In this document: positions 14,707-23,243 of the stretch, in pieces
Numbering within the stretch: the stretch's first letter is position 1
Layout: each line of letters opens with the position of its first letter
NCBI GenBank assembly: GCA_015063445.1
Contig: SVUD01000015.1
Coordinates: 1-39,497, forward strand
Reading direction: 5' to 3'
DNA from: Oscillospiraceae bacterium
GTDB taxonomy: Bacteria > Bacillota_A > Clostridia > Oscillospirales > CAG-272
Length of the DNA stretch: 39,497 nucleotides
The notes under the pieces: model-generated
What the model saw: only the letters and a program-made list of their open reading frames with translations
What the model was told of the DNA's origin: nothing
The model's database searches: none
Program-made: the position numbers and the translations under genes

Positions 14707-16518
14707 ATGAAAATAGGAATTTTTAAACGTATTATCGCATTTTTACTGCTGACAGTAGTAGTTTTCTCGCTTATCGCTACTCTTGTTTCCTGTAATCTCG
14801 GCTCTGATAAGGACGATGATAAGAACGTATTCGATACCTCGGACACCGAAAATTCCCGTGACGAAAAGGAAGAGGAAAAATACGACTACCGAGATAAAAT
14901 ACTCTTCCCCGAGTATAAGGACTACGGAAGAGAGACGGTTGATTTTGGAGAAATAGAATACAACCGCCCCGATTTTGATACGGCTAACGAAAAAACTCTT
15001 GCGGTAATATCGGCAATTGAGAAAAACGAAATTTCATTCGAAGAGCAGATTGCGCTGATAGAAGCTCTTGAGGACGACTTCAACAATATCCTCACAATGA
15101 GGACGTATGCGGATATAAAAATCGCAAATAATTCAGCCTCTGAATACTGGGCTGATGAATTAGCCTATATTACGGTCGGCTATCCTTCATTCACGAGTGT
15201 TGTTGAGGATATGTACGTCGCCGCGGCGAACTCCCCTCATAACGAGCGCTTCGAAAAAGAATATTTCGGTGACGGACTTATCGAAGAGTACAAGGACGGC
15301 GGCAAGCTTACAGACGCGCTGGTTGCTCTTCTTGAAAAGGAAGAGACACTCGAAGGCTCTTATATAACGCTTTCCTCTGATCTTTCAAATACGGAAAGCG
15401 GTAAAGCGGAATTAAAAAGCAAACAAACAGAAATTTTCATCGAGCTTATCAAGCTACGCAGAGAGATTGCCGACGAGCTTGGTCACGATACCTACGCTAC
15501 CTATGCTTACGAATCACTCGGCAGAGATTATTCGGCAGACAAGGCTTCGAAGCTTCTTGACGATATCTGCGAATATATTCTTCCTACCTATAAAATACTC
15601 AGCTACACTACGCTTGCGAAATACGTGTATCAAGACAGCGGATTAAAGCCCTCAAAGCTCAAGCTTGAGGAGCTTATAAACACATCAAATAATATTGTTA
15701 CAGGCATTGACGAAAGCTATGGCGGTATATATAATTATATGCTTCAGCACAGACTTTTCGATATCGAGCTTATTAGCGAGAATCGAAACCAAGGTGCGTT
15801 CGTTACCTATCTTAATGATTATGAAGCCCCGTTTCTTTTCCTCAGCGCAAATGGGAATATCACAGATTACTCGACTTATCTTCACGAATTCGGTCACTTT
15901 ATAGACACGTATATTAATTATAATTCAAGCGCCTCAATCGACCAAAAGGAAATTTCGTCTCAGGCATTTGAATATTTAACCTTGACAAGACTTGACGGGA
16001 TTTTATCCGAAGGCGACCGCCGTTATCTTATCGAAAGCCAGATGCTGAACGCCATGATGACGCTTATTTTCCAAGGCTTTTATGCAAAGTGCGAGGAGCT
16101 GATATATTCCCTGCCCGCCGACAAGATAACAAAGGAAAATCTTGATCGCGCCGTAGTGACGGCAGCTGAGGCTTTCAGCCTAAATACCAACTATATAAAC
16201 GACATTTCGGCAATTTTTATTACTCACACGTTTCTCTATCCCTTCTACGTGCAATCCTACTGCACATCGCTCATTCCCTCGCTGGAAATCTACTTTATGG
16301 AAATTGCCGAAGCAGGCTCGGGATTCGATGCGTACAGAAAGCTTATAGACAGAAACGGAGAGAACTTCACCCTCGAGGAAGCTCTCGAAAATTCAGGCGT
16401 TGCCTCGCCTTTCAAAGATGATATAGTTCTTGAGCTTGCCGGCAAGATTCTCTCGTTCGTTGACACGGGTAAGCTGCCCGAGAAAAAGGATGCGAGTCCG
16501 GTTGCCGCGGCAGCCTAA
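14707..16518 (+). CDS. Lipoprotein M3-family zinc oligopeptidase
   Basis: The 603-residue protein has a lipoprotein signal with acylated Cys29 (LVSC), then an acidic linker. The catalytic domain carries HEFGH at 393-397 (zinc ligands His393 and His397, base Glu394) and EISSQAFE from Glu415, the equivalent of the E-x-x-SQ segment that supplies the third zinc ligand in M3 peptidases (thimet oligopeptidase, PepF). The spacing from HExxH to this Glu is 22, shorter than in the classical enzymes. Most M3 peptidases are cytosolic, so surface anchoring is notable and suggests degradation of extracellular peptides. The start is fixed by GGAGG five bases upstream. A strong terminator separates it from the convergent ABC gene. 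Confidence 0.88.
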   Translation: MKIGIFKRIIAFLLLTVVVFSLIATLVSCNLGSDKDDDKNVFDTSDTENSRDEKEEEKYDYRDKILFPEYKDYGRETVDFGEIEYNRPDFDTANEKTLAVISAIEKNEISFEEQIALIEALEDDFNNILTMRTYADIKIANNSASEYWADELAYITVGYPSFTSVVEDMYVAAANSPHNERFEKEYFGDGLIEEYKDGGKLTDALVALLEKEETLEGSYITLSSDLSNTESGKAELKSKQTEIFIELIKLRREIADELGHDTYATYAYESLGRDYSADKASKLLDDICEYILPTYKILSYTTLAKYVYQDSGLKPSKLKLEELINTSNNIVTGIDESYGGIYNYMLQHRLFDIELISENRNQGAFVTYLNDYEAPFLFLSANGNITDYSTYLHEFGHFIDTYINYNSSASIDQKEISSQAFEYLTLTRLDGILSEGDRRYLIESQMLNAMMTLIFQGFYAKCEELIYSLPADKITKENLDRAVVTAAEAFSLNTNYINDISAIFITHTFLYPFYVQSYCTSLIPSLEIYFMEIAEAGSGFDAYRKLIDRNGENFTLEEALENSGVASPFKDDIVLELAGKILSFVDTGKLPEKKDASPVAAAA

Positions 16519-16557
16519 AAGCAAAAAATCACGTTTTACAAATTTATCCGATAAAAG

Positions 16558-16598
16558 AAACGGTTGCTCTTAACGAAAAGTTTAGCAACCGTTTTTTT
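16558..16598. terminator. Intrinsic terminator between convergent genes
   Basis: An 11-base-pair stem, AAACGGTTGCT (16558-16568) with AGCAACCGTTT (16584-16594), is followed by further Ts. The minus strand also has a U-rich tail, so it can serve both the M3 peptidase and the ABC transporter. Confidence 0.88.
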
Positions 16599-16599
16599 A

Positions 16600-18522
16600 T
16601 TAAACACCCAAATCTTTCTCGGAAATATATCTGTCACGCTGAGTGGTAAAGAGGTGCGTGTATATTCCGTGGAGCTCCATAAGCTCCTCGTGAGTACCCA
16701 TCTCTTTTATCTCTCCGCCATCAAGCACTATTATTTTACCTGCTGTAACGGCGCTTCCGAGTCTATGCGATACAAAAATACTTATTTTTCCCTTCGAAAG
16801 CTCTTCAAAGCGATTAAACACGTCCTGCTCCGCAAGCGGATCAAGCGATGCCGTCGGCTCATCCATTATAAGAATATCCGAGTTCTTATAGAACGCTCTG
16901 GCTATGGAAAGCTTCTGCCACTGTCCGCCGGAAAGCTCAATTCCGTCTTCCTCGAACATTCTCGTAAGAGGCGTTTCGTAAGACTTTGGAAGAGCGCTAA
17001 TAAACTCGTCCGCATTTGCGTCAAGCGCGGATTTTTTTATTTTTTCCCCGTCGTTCTCCGCTCTTACGTCACCAAAGCGTATGTTTTCGCTTACCGTATC
17101 CGCATACTTTCCGAAGTCCTGGAATATTATTCCGTACATATCGTAAAGATCGCGAACGTCATACTCTCTGATATCGTATCCATCAAGAGTAATGACGCCC
17201 TCTGTAGGATCGTAAAGACGCATTAGGAGCTTGAGAAGAGTAGTTTTTCCCGCTCCGTTGAGTCCAACGAGAACTACAGATTCATCCGTTTGTAATCTTA
17301 GGTTTACATTTTTAATAACTTTTTCTTTGCATCCCGGATATTTAAAGCTGACGTTTTTGAATTCTATAACGTGACTCGTATTGCGATTCGGTACACGCGG
17401 AGCGTCAAGAGTAGGCGCAATCTCTACCTTTTCCTTCATAAAGTCGAGCATATTTTCTATAAAGAGAGTTCCCTCGTAAATCGTGGCGGTCGATGTAACT
17501 ATCGTGCCTACGTAGGTCGTTATAGATGTGAGCGCATTGGTATAAAGCGACCAATCGCCTATCTCACCGCCGTCAAAAACAACGTTATACGCAACCCACA
17601 CGAAGAGAAGTCCCGACGCAAGAACGTAAACGAGACTGACTATGACCTGCATCAAGCACTCCCGAAGTATTATTTTGCGGAGTCCTCCGTAATACTTCTT
17701 AAAGGACTTTTTATATTTATCCTCAAGAGTATCCGAAAGACCGAGCATCTTGATTTCCTTAACCATGTCCTTATTAGTTACAAGAGAGGAATAGTAATTC
17801 ATCTCCCTTCTCTCTTTGGAATGGCGGCGAAGGTATTTAAAATTGCGATTTCTATAGTAATAATTTACCACAGCTCCGGGGATAGATGCCAAAATGATAA
17901 TCACAGGAGCTATTGGGCTAAGCATCGCAAGAACAACTATAAACGAAAGAACGCTTATGAATCCGCTGATGACCTTAAAGGTTGCCGAGAGAATATGTAT
18001 CGGACGCATACCAGCCTCACGCGTAGCGTTTTCAAGTCTCTCGTAAAATGCGGGATCGTCAAAGGAACGCTGGTCAACTTCCCTTGCCTTATGCATGATT
18101 TTAAGGCGAATATAATTGACCACAAGCTCGCCCGCAATAGCGGTAACGCACGTATTTATCTTGCCGAGCACTCTCTTCAGGAAGAGATAAACTATCTGCG
18201 CCGCAAACAGAAAAATCAAAGGAGCGAGAGTATCGAAAATATTAGATATAACGTCACTGCCCTTTACAACGCCCGATGAAATAAGGTCTGCCACCCCATT
18301 AAGAAGGTCACGGCTTATGTACGCTCCGATAACGGGAATAAGTCCGTCGAGAATACAAAGCACGCACATCGAAATGAGAATTTTAGGAGACGTCTTCCAT
18401 ACTATTCCGATTATATAGAAGAGCCTTGAAAAAAATGCTTTAACTCTGCTTATTAAATTTTTGGGCGAACCTCTTCTGCCGCCCGATGACTGCCGAGCGC
18501 TCTTTTCTACGCTAAGAGACAT
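16600..18522 (-). CDS. ABC transporter, fused membrane and ATPase domains
   Basis: The 640-residue half-transporter has an N-terminal six-helix exporter domain (about residues 30-370) and a C-terminal nucleotide-binding domain with Walker A GLNGAGKTT, signature ELSGGQ, Walker B ILIMDEPTASLD, and an H-loop in FVSHR. It would work as a dimer exporting an unknown substrate (lipid, peptide or drug). There is no peptidase domain. No partner half-transporter is adjacent, so a homodimer is likely. The first 25 residues are a basic Ser/Arg-rich cytosolic extension. GAGG upstream of the ATG and a good promoter support the start. Confidence 0.93.
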   Translation of the reverse strand: MSLSVEKSARQSSGGRRGSPKNLISRVKAFFSRLFYIIGIVWKTSPKILISMCVLCILDGLIPVIGAYISRDLLNGVADLISSGVVKGSDVISNIFDTLAPLIFLFAAQIVYLFLKRVLGKINTCVTAIAGELVVNYIRLKIMHKAREVDQRSFDDPAFYERLENATREAGMRPIHILSATFKVISGFISVLSFIVVLAMLSPIAPVIIILASIPGAVVNYYYRNRNFKYLRRHSKERREMNYYSSLVTNKDMVKEIKMLGLSDTLEDKYKKSFKKYYGGLRKIILRECLMQVIVSLVYVLASGLLFVWVAYNVVFDGGEIGDWSLYTNALTSITTYVGTIVTSTATIYEGTLFIENMLDFMKEKVEIAPTLDAPRVPNRNTSHVIEFKNVSFKYPGCKEKVIKNVNLRLQTDESVVLVGLNGAGKTTLLKLLMRLYDPTEGVITLDGYDIREYDVRDLYDMYGIIFQDFGKYADTVSENIRFGDVRAENDGEKIKKSALDANADEFISALPKSYETPLTRMFEEDGIELSGGQWQKLSIARAFYKNSDILIMDEPTASLDPLAEQDVFNRFEELSKGKISIFVSHRLGSAVTAGKIIVLDGGEIKEMGTHEELMELHGIYTHLFTTQRDRYISEKDLGV

Positions 18523-18555
18523 ATTTATTTCCTCTTTTGATTAATATTTGAATTT

Positions 18556-18584
18556 AGTATAGCACAATTAACGGTCAATTTCAA
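18556..18584 (-). promoter_or_regulatory. Promoter for the ABC transporter
   Basis: On the minus strand TTGAAA (18584-18579), a 17-base spacer ending in TGC, and TATACT (18561-18556) lie about 34 bases before the ATG. Confidence 0.65.
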
Positions 18585-18589
18585 TAGAT

Positions 18590-18800
18590 AAGGAAAAGTT
18601 TGGCGTTTTTTGAATCATGCGGTTTTAATTTGTAAAAAAGTATTGTAGATTTGTATTTTATTCCGACCGTTTTTTCGTTTTTTAACAAAGCGAACATCAA
18701 ATGCACAAAAAAGTCGTCATTTTTTATAAACTGTATACAAAAACACTTTTTAAAGTTTGGTAGTTTTGTCAATAGAAATTAACGAATGTATGTGTTAAAA
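18590..18800. other. AT-rich intergenic stretch, no gene seen
   Basis: The gap between the divergent ABC gene and the GlmU-like gene is about 450 bases. This left half is very AT-rich. Short open frames exist but lack a ribosome binding site and any family resemblance. Apart from the ABC promoter at its left edge I see nothing functional. Confidence 0.5.
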
Positions 18801-18876
18801 TAAAATGCGTCAAAATTTTAACCCTTTATGAAGCGTAGATTTAATGGTTTTTTCGCTCATAAGGGGCTTTTTTGAG
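18796..18876 (+). promoter_or_regulatory. Possible leader with terminator-like hairpin before the GlmU-like gene
   Basis: An extended -10-like element (TGT then TAAAAT, 18796-18801) precedes a hairpin whose left arm CCCTTTATGAAGCG (18822-18835) pairs, with one bulge and one wobble, with CGCTCATAAGGGG (18854-18866), followed directly by CTTTTTTG. No plus-strand gene precedes it that would need ending, so it may be an attenuator in the leader of the downstream gene, 100 bases further on. No clear -35 box is seen. Confidence 0.4.
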
Positions 18877-18976
18877 GCATTTTACGGCAAACACGGTATT
18901 TTATTGGAATATCAAACTCAGACGAGCTGAATATACTGTTTACTGCCGCAAATATTTTTTTGATTGGAGTAGCCAT

Positions 18977-19642
18977 ATGAAATTACCTGAGGCGCACGAG
19001 CTTTTCGATTTTTCGCACACTATCGCAAGAGAGCTTTTTGACGGACTTGAATATCCATTTGAGGCTTTACCGAAAATCAAGGATTTTATAATAGCAATTT
19101 CGAAAACTCTTCCAAAAGACGAATATACCGAGATATCCGAGGGCGTATTCGTTGCGAATGACGCAAAAATATCTGACAAAGCTACTATACTCCCACCTAC
19201 CGTTATAGGTCACAAAACCGAGGTGCGCCCGGGGGCATTCATACGTGGCTCAGCGCTCATAGGTGACGGGGCGGTTATCGGAAACAGCACGGAAATAAAG
19301 AACGCAATTATTTTCGACGGCGCTCAGCTTCCTCATTATAACTACGTCGGCGATTCCATTCTCGGATATAAGGCTCATCTTGGCGCGGGCGCTGTAATTT
19401 CAAATTTCAAGCTCGATCACTCGAGCGTTAACGTTAAAATGGGTGAGGAAAAGCTTAATACGGGACTTCGTAAATTTGGCGCTCTTATGGGAGATTTCGC
19501 AGAATCCGGCTGCAACAGCGTTATAAATCCGGGTACCATTATCGGAAGAAACACCATCATATATCCGCTCACCTCGCTCCGCGGTGTTATTTCGGAAAAT
19601 TCTATTGTACACAACGACGGAAAAATAGTGAAAAAGCACTAA
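18977..19642 (+). CDS. GlmU-like left-handed beta-helix acetyltransferase (no uridyltransferase domain)
   Basis: The 221-residue protein has a short helical N-terminus followed by hexapeptide repeats (from about ISEGVFVANDAKI) forming a left-handed beta helix. The segment STEIKNAIIFDGAQLPHYNYVGDS, then GAGAVISN, closely follows the GlmU acetyltransferase active-site region (EIKNS, HLTYIGD, GAGTI), including the catalytic-type His. The N-terminal nucleotidyltransferase domain of GlmU is absent. The ATG at 18977 is chosen because GGAG lies seven bases upstream. It sits 62 bases before glmM, which makes glucosamine-1-phosphate, the substrate GlmU acetylates, so acetylation of that sugar is a reasonable hypothesis. 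It could also act on a different sugar nucleotide. Confidence 0.85.
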   Translation: MKLPEAHELFDFSHTIARELFDGLEYPFEALPKIKDFIIAISKTLPKDEYTEISEGVFVANDAKISDKATILPPTVIGHKTEVRPGAFIRGSALIGDGAVIGNSTEIKNAIIFDGAQLPHYNYVGDSILGYKAHLGAGAVISNFKLDHSSVNVKMGEEKLNTGLRKFGALMGDFAESGCNSVINPGTIIGRNTIIYPLTSLRGVISENSIVHNDGKIVKKH

Positions 19643-19704
19643 TTCATACATAAAAACAAACCTTTGTTTACTTTTTATCCTGTTTTAAACAGAAAGGACA
19701 ATTT

Positions 19705-21048
19705 ATGAGAAAACTTTTTGGCACGGACGGTGTGCGCGGTATCGCAGGTGAATTCTTAACATACAGCCTCGCTGAATCCATTGGCTTCGCTCTCGGAAAA
19801 ATACTTGATGCGGAAAAAAACAGAGCGCCCAAGGTTCTTATCGGTACAGACACAAGAGAGTCCCGTACCTTTTTGAAGGAAGCTCTTGCAAAGGGACTTT
19901 CAAGAACGAGCGCTCTTAGCTACGACGTTGACGTGGTTTCCACACCGGCAGTTGCGTATCTCACAAAAAAATACTGCTTTGATGCCGGAGTTATGATATC
20001 CGCCTCGCATAATTCTTACGAGTATAACGGAATCAAAATTTTCGGCTCGGACGGATTTAAGCTTTCCGATGAGGAGGAAGAGCGCATTGAGGAGCTTATA
20101 TTCTCAGAACCCCTCCCCGAATGCGATTGCGCCATAAAGCTTATTCCTTCTTTTGATTTAAAGCGCGAATACGAGGAATACCTTAAATCACACATAGAGT
20201 TTAACCTTTCGACGATCCGCGCTATAGTTGACTGCGCAAACGGCTCGGCTTACTCTACCGCAAAAGAAGTTTTTGAAAGTGCCGGACTCAACGCCGAATA
20301 CATAGGCTGTGAGCCGGACGGACTTAACATAAACCGCGACTGCGGCTCGACGCATCTTTCACGTCTTCGTGACCGGGTTATCGAAAGCGGCGCTGATATA
20401 GGTATTGCTTTTGACGGAGATGCGGACAGATTTCTCGCTATTGACGAAAAGGGTAACGAGGTGGACGGAGATTTCGTTCTCGCAATTCTCTCTTTAGCTC
20501 TCAGAGAAAAGGGTAAGCTGAATTCCGATACCGTTGTCGGAACGGTTATGTCTAACTACGGATTTACAAAATTTGCAAAGGACAACTCGATGAGCTTTGT
20601 CGCGACTAAGGTCGGTGACAGGTACGTGCTTGAGGAAATGGAGAAAATGAGCTATTCCCTCGGCGGTGAGCAGTCGGGACACATCATTATAAGAGAAGCC
20701 GCAACGACAGGTGACGGTCAGCTCACAGCGGTTTATCTTCTCAACAGAATCGCGGAAACTAAAAAATCCCTCTCGGAGCTTTCATCGGTTATGAAGAAAT
20801 ATCCTCAGCATATGGTGAACGTTCACGCAGATGCCGAAGGAAAGCGAGCCTTTAAGGAAGATAAGCGCATAAAGGATATAATAGAAACTGCCGAAGCAAA
20901 GCTTGGAACGACGGGAAGGATTCTCGTTCGTCCCTCGGGGACCGAGCCCGTAGTTCGTATTATGATTGAGAGCTTGGATGCTGAAATGACCGTTTCTCTT
21001 TGCGAAGAGGTTGCGGCAGAGATAAAGAATATTCTTGCCACTCAATAA
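19705..21048 (+). CDS. glmM: Phosphoglucosamine mutase
   Basis: The enzyme converts glucosamine-6-phosphate to glucosamine-1-phosphate for UDP-GlcNAc and peptidoglycan synthesis. The 447-residue length, the N-terminal RKLFGTDGVRGIAGE, the phosphoserine motif GVMISASHN (Ser101), the Mg-binding DGDADR, and the C-terminal VRPSGTEPVVRIM are all diagnostic for GlmM rather than general phosphoglucomutases. AAAGGA precedes the ATG. It follows the GlmU-like gene on the same strand and ends before a strong terminator. Confidence 0.96.
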   Translation: MRKLFGTDGVRGIAGEFLTYSLAESIGFALGKILDAEKNRAPKVLIGTDTRESRTFLKEALAKGLSRTSALSYDVDVVSTPAVAYLTKKYCFDAGVMISASHNSYEYNGIKIFGSDGFKLSDEEEERIEELIFSEPLPECDCAIKLIPSFDLKREYEEYLKSHIEFNLSTIRAIVDCANGSAYSTAKEVFESAGLNAEYIGCEPDGLNINRDCGSTHLSRLRDRVIESGADIGIAFDGDADRFLAIDEKGNEVDGDFVLAILSLALREKGKLNSDTVVGTVMSNYGFTKFAKDNSMSFVATKVGDRYVLEEMEKMSYSLGGEQSGHIIIREAATTGDGQLTAVYLLNRIAETKKSLSELSSVMKKYPQHMVNVHADAEGKRAFKEDKRIKDIIETAEAKLGTTGRILVRPSGTEPVVRIMIESLDAEMTVSLCEEVAAEIKNILATQ

Positions 21049-21066
21049 AAACAAATATATTCACCG

Positions 21067-21108
21067 AAAAGACAATGCCTCAAAAAAAGCCTCGGCATTG
21101 TCTTTTTA
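21067..21108 (+). terminator. Intrinsic terminator after glmM
   Basis: AAAAGACAATGCC (21067-21079) pairs with GGCATTGTCTTTT (21094-21106) over 13 bases and is followed by Ts, 18 bases after the glmM stop. Confidence 0.88.
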
Positions 21109-21148
21109 TACGTTTTAGGGTATTTTTCCGCTTTTTTAATAAAGATTA

Positions 21149-21182
21149 TTGAAATATTTATAAATTTGTTATACAATATAAT
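21149..21182 (+). promoter_or_regulatory. Promoter for the two-component operon
   Basis: TTGAAA (21149-21154), a 17-base spacer and TACAAT (21172-21177) precede the response regulator ATG by about 50 bases. An overlapping TATAAT sits at 21177-21182. Confidence 0.6.
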
Positions 21183-21225
21183 AAATTCGCTTTTTCAAAA
21201 AAGCTTCCACAAAAGGAATTAAAAT

Positions 21226-21933
21226 ATGCGAATACTTATAGTTGAAGATGAAAGACATCTTGCAGACGCCATATCAGAGATAATAAAGGGCGAAAAGTAT
21301 CAGCTCGACACCGTTTACGACGGCGAGGACGGATATAATTACGCCGTAAGCGGAATATACGACTGCATAATACTCGATATAATGCTTCCGAAAATCGACG
21401 GAATAGAGGTTTTAAAGAGGCTCCGCAGAGAAAAAATTGATACTCCTGTTCTTCTTCTGACCGCAAAAAACACAATAAGAGACAAGGTTATCGGTCTTGA
21501 TTCGGGCGCTGACGATTATATGACTAAGCCTTTTTCATCAGATGAGCTTCTTGCGAGAATAAGAACTCTTACAAGGCGCAGGGGTGAAATCATTCCTAAC
21601 GAAATTTGCTTTGCGGATACGGTTCTCGTTACCGATGAATCGGAGTTAAAATCGGCTCTTACGGGAAAGTCTATAAGACTGAGCTTTAAGGAAGCCGAGA
21701 TAATGAAGCTTTTCTTGTCATCTCCTAAAAAAATAATATCAAAAAGCGAGCTTATTCTCAAGGTATGGGGCTATGACTCTGACGCTACCGACAACAACGT
21801 TGAGGCTTACATATCCTTTTTACGTAAAAAGCTTACGTTCATCGGTGCGCTTTCGCAGATAACCTCTATCAAAAAGCTCGGATACAGAATTGAGGAAATA
21901 CAATGCTTAACAGGCTCAAACGAAAATTTATAA
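21226..21933 (+). CDS. OmpR-family response regulator
   Basis: The receiver domain (1-120) has the acidic pocket Glu7/Asp8, phosphoacceptor Asp51 (IILDIMLP), the LLTAK Thr/Ala region and Lys in MTKPF. The C-terminal half is a winged-helix DNA-binding domain, with SFKEAEIMKLFLS and the recognition-helix region DATDNNVEAYISFLRKKL. It acts as a transcription factor with the histidine kinase encoded next. The kinase ATG lies inside this gene, giving a 31-base overlap that implies coupled translation. AAAGGA lies upstream of the ATG. The regulon is unknown; the adjacent lipoprotein gene is a possible target. Confidence 0.94.
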   Translation: MRILIVEDERHLADAISEIIKGEKYQLDTVYDGEDGYNYAVSGIYDCIILDIMLPKIDGIEVLKRLRREKIDTPVLLLTAKNTIRDKVIGLDSGADDYMTKPFSSDELLARIRTLTRRRGEIIPNEICFADTVLVTDESELKSALTGKSIRLSFKEAEIMKLFLSSPKKIISKSELILKVWGYDSDATDNNVEAYISFLRKKLTFIGALSQITSIKKLGYRIEEIQCLTGSNENL

Positions 21934-23186
21934 CGCTGAATATCGTATGCGTTACGGTTATACTTGCTCTCGTTTTTGCGGCTATATGCATAGTTACGTT
22001 CCGTACCGAGCGTGAAAATATTATGCGCGGGCTTCACGTTGCGGCGGATAAAATAGTTTTCGCCGAAAACAATACCGAAAACCGTGAAAACTCACTTTTC
22101 GAAAACGATAACCCTCCATTCCCTACTCTTACCTTCTTTCTTGACGATAACGGCTCTATTACCGAAACCTTTACGGGTACGTCTCAAAGCGAGCCGAAGC
22201 CTCAGCTTTTTAAGGTTGCAGACAAAATAATCGAAAAGGAAAGCAATGAGGGATTTCTTCTCGATTATTCTCTCATATACGTAAAGGGGCAAAGCGGCGG
22301 AAAAAACTACGCTTCGATAACCTCGCTTGAAATACTTACAGACAACGCAAGATCAATAACCCGAATTTCCGGAATGATTCTTTTCGGCTGCTTGATTCTC
22401 TTCGTTGCGCTCAGTTATTTCTTAGCAAGCGTTGCTATAAAGCCCGTTAAGGAAACGTGGGACAGTCAAAAGCAGTTTATCGCAGATGCTTCGCACGATA
22501 TGAAAACTCCCTTGACAGTTATTCTCGCAAATACGGAAATTATCAAGTCACGTGAGGGCGAAACGGTTGAAAACGTTGATAAATGGCTCGACTCGACAAA
22601 GGACGAGGCAGAGCGAATGAGACGGCTCGTCGACAGTATGCTCGAGCTTTCAAGCACTGAGGTATCCGAGGAAAAAATCGTGCTTTCGGATATTGCGCTG
22701 AGCGAAATAACCGAACGTACCGTTTTGCAAATGGAGGCGGTGGCTTTCGATAAAAGCGTGAATATTGACAGTAATATTGCCAACGGAATTTCGGTAAAAG
22801 GAAACGAGGATAGTCTATCAAGACTTTTGCACATCCTTATTGATAACGGAATAAAATATTCCCTCCCCGGCTCAAAACTTACCGTTACTCTGAGCAAAAG
22901 CGGCCGCTACGCAAGGCTTTCGGTAATGAACGAGGGCTCTTATATAGACGAGGAGGATCTTCCGCACCTATTTGAAAGATTTTACCGAGGCGACAAGGCT
23001 CGCAGCGATGGCGGCGGCTTCGGTCTCGGTCTCGCAATCGCAAAGAATCTCACTCAAAGCATGGGCGGTACTATCTCCGCCGAAAACAAGAAGGACGTCG
23101 GCGCTGTCTTTACCGTAAGCTTCCCGATGAGCGAAAGACTTTTAGCAAAGATATTCTATCAGCTCCGCACGGGAAAAAAGACATAG
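21903..23186 (+). CDS. Membrane sensor histidine kinase
   Basis: The 427-residue kinase has a first membrane helix (about 12-33), an extracytoplasmic sensor region of about 120 residues, a second helix (about 157-178), a dimerisation domain with His198 in ASHDMKTP, and an ATP-binding domain with N box IDNGIKYS, FERFYRGD and the glycine-rich GGGFGLGLAIAKN. It phosphorylates the response regulator whose gene it overlaps. GAGG in the regulator coding sequence precedes its ATG. The sensor domain is not one I recognise, so the signal is unknown. Confidence 0.93.
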   Translation: MLNRLKRKFITLNIVCVTVILALVFAAICIVTFRTERENIMRGLHVAADKIVFAENNTENRENSLFENDNPPFPTLTFFLDDNGSITETFTGTSQSEPKPQLFKVADKIIEKESNEGFLLDYSLIYVKGQSGGKNYASITSLEILTDNARSITRISGMILFGCLILFVALSYFLASVAIKPVKETWDSQKQFIADASHDMKTPLTVILANTEIIKSREGETVENVDKWLDSTKDEAERMRRLVDSMLELSSTEVSEEKIVLSDIALSEITERTVLQMEAVAFDKSVNIDSNIANGISVKGNEDSLSRLLHILIDNGIKYSLPGSKLTVTLSKSGRYARLSVMNEGSYIDEEDLPHLFERFYRGDKARSDGGGFGLGLAIAKNLTQSMGGTISAENKKDVGAVFTVSFPMSERLLAKIFYQLRTGKKT

Positions 23187-23243
23187 CTTTTAGCATATAT
23201 ACCGTTTACATCATTAACTTTTCGAAAGAAGGATTGTTTTATT

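Noticed and set aside
17371..18279. Long plus-strand open frame opposite the ABC transporter
   Set aside because: It is antisense to a clear ABC transporter, its product is basic with no family features, and it has no ribosome binding site; it is a codon-usage shadow.
18581..18772. Minus-strand open frame of 63 codons in the AT-rich gap
   Set aside because: It overlaps the ABC promoter, is rich in Lys and Phe as expected for random AT-rich sequence, and has no convincing ribosome binding site.
18804..18830. Leader peptide ahead of the terminator-like hairpin
   Set aside because: The eight-codon frame has no ribosome binding site and no run of a regulatory amino acid.
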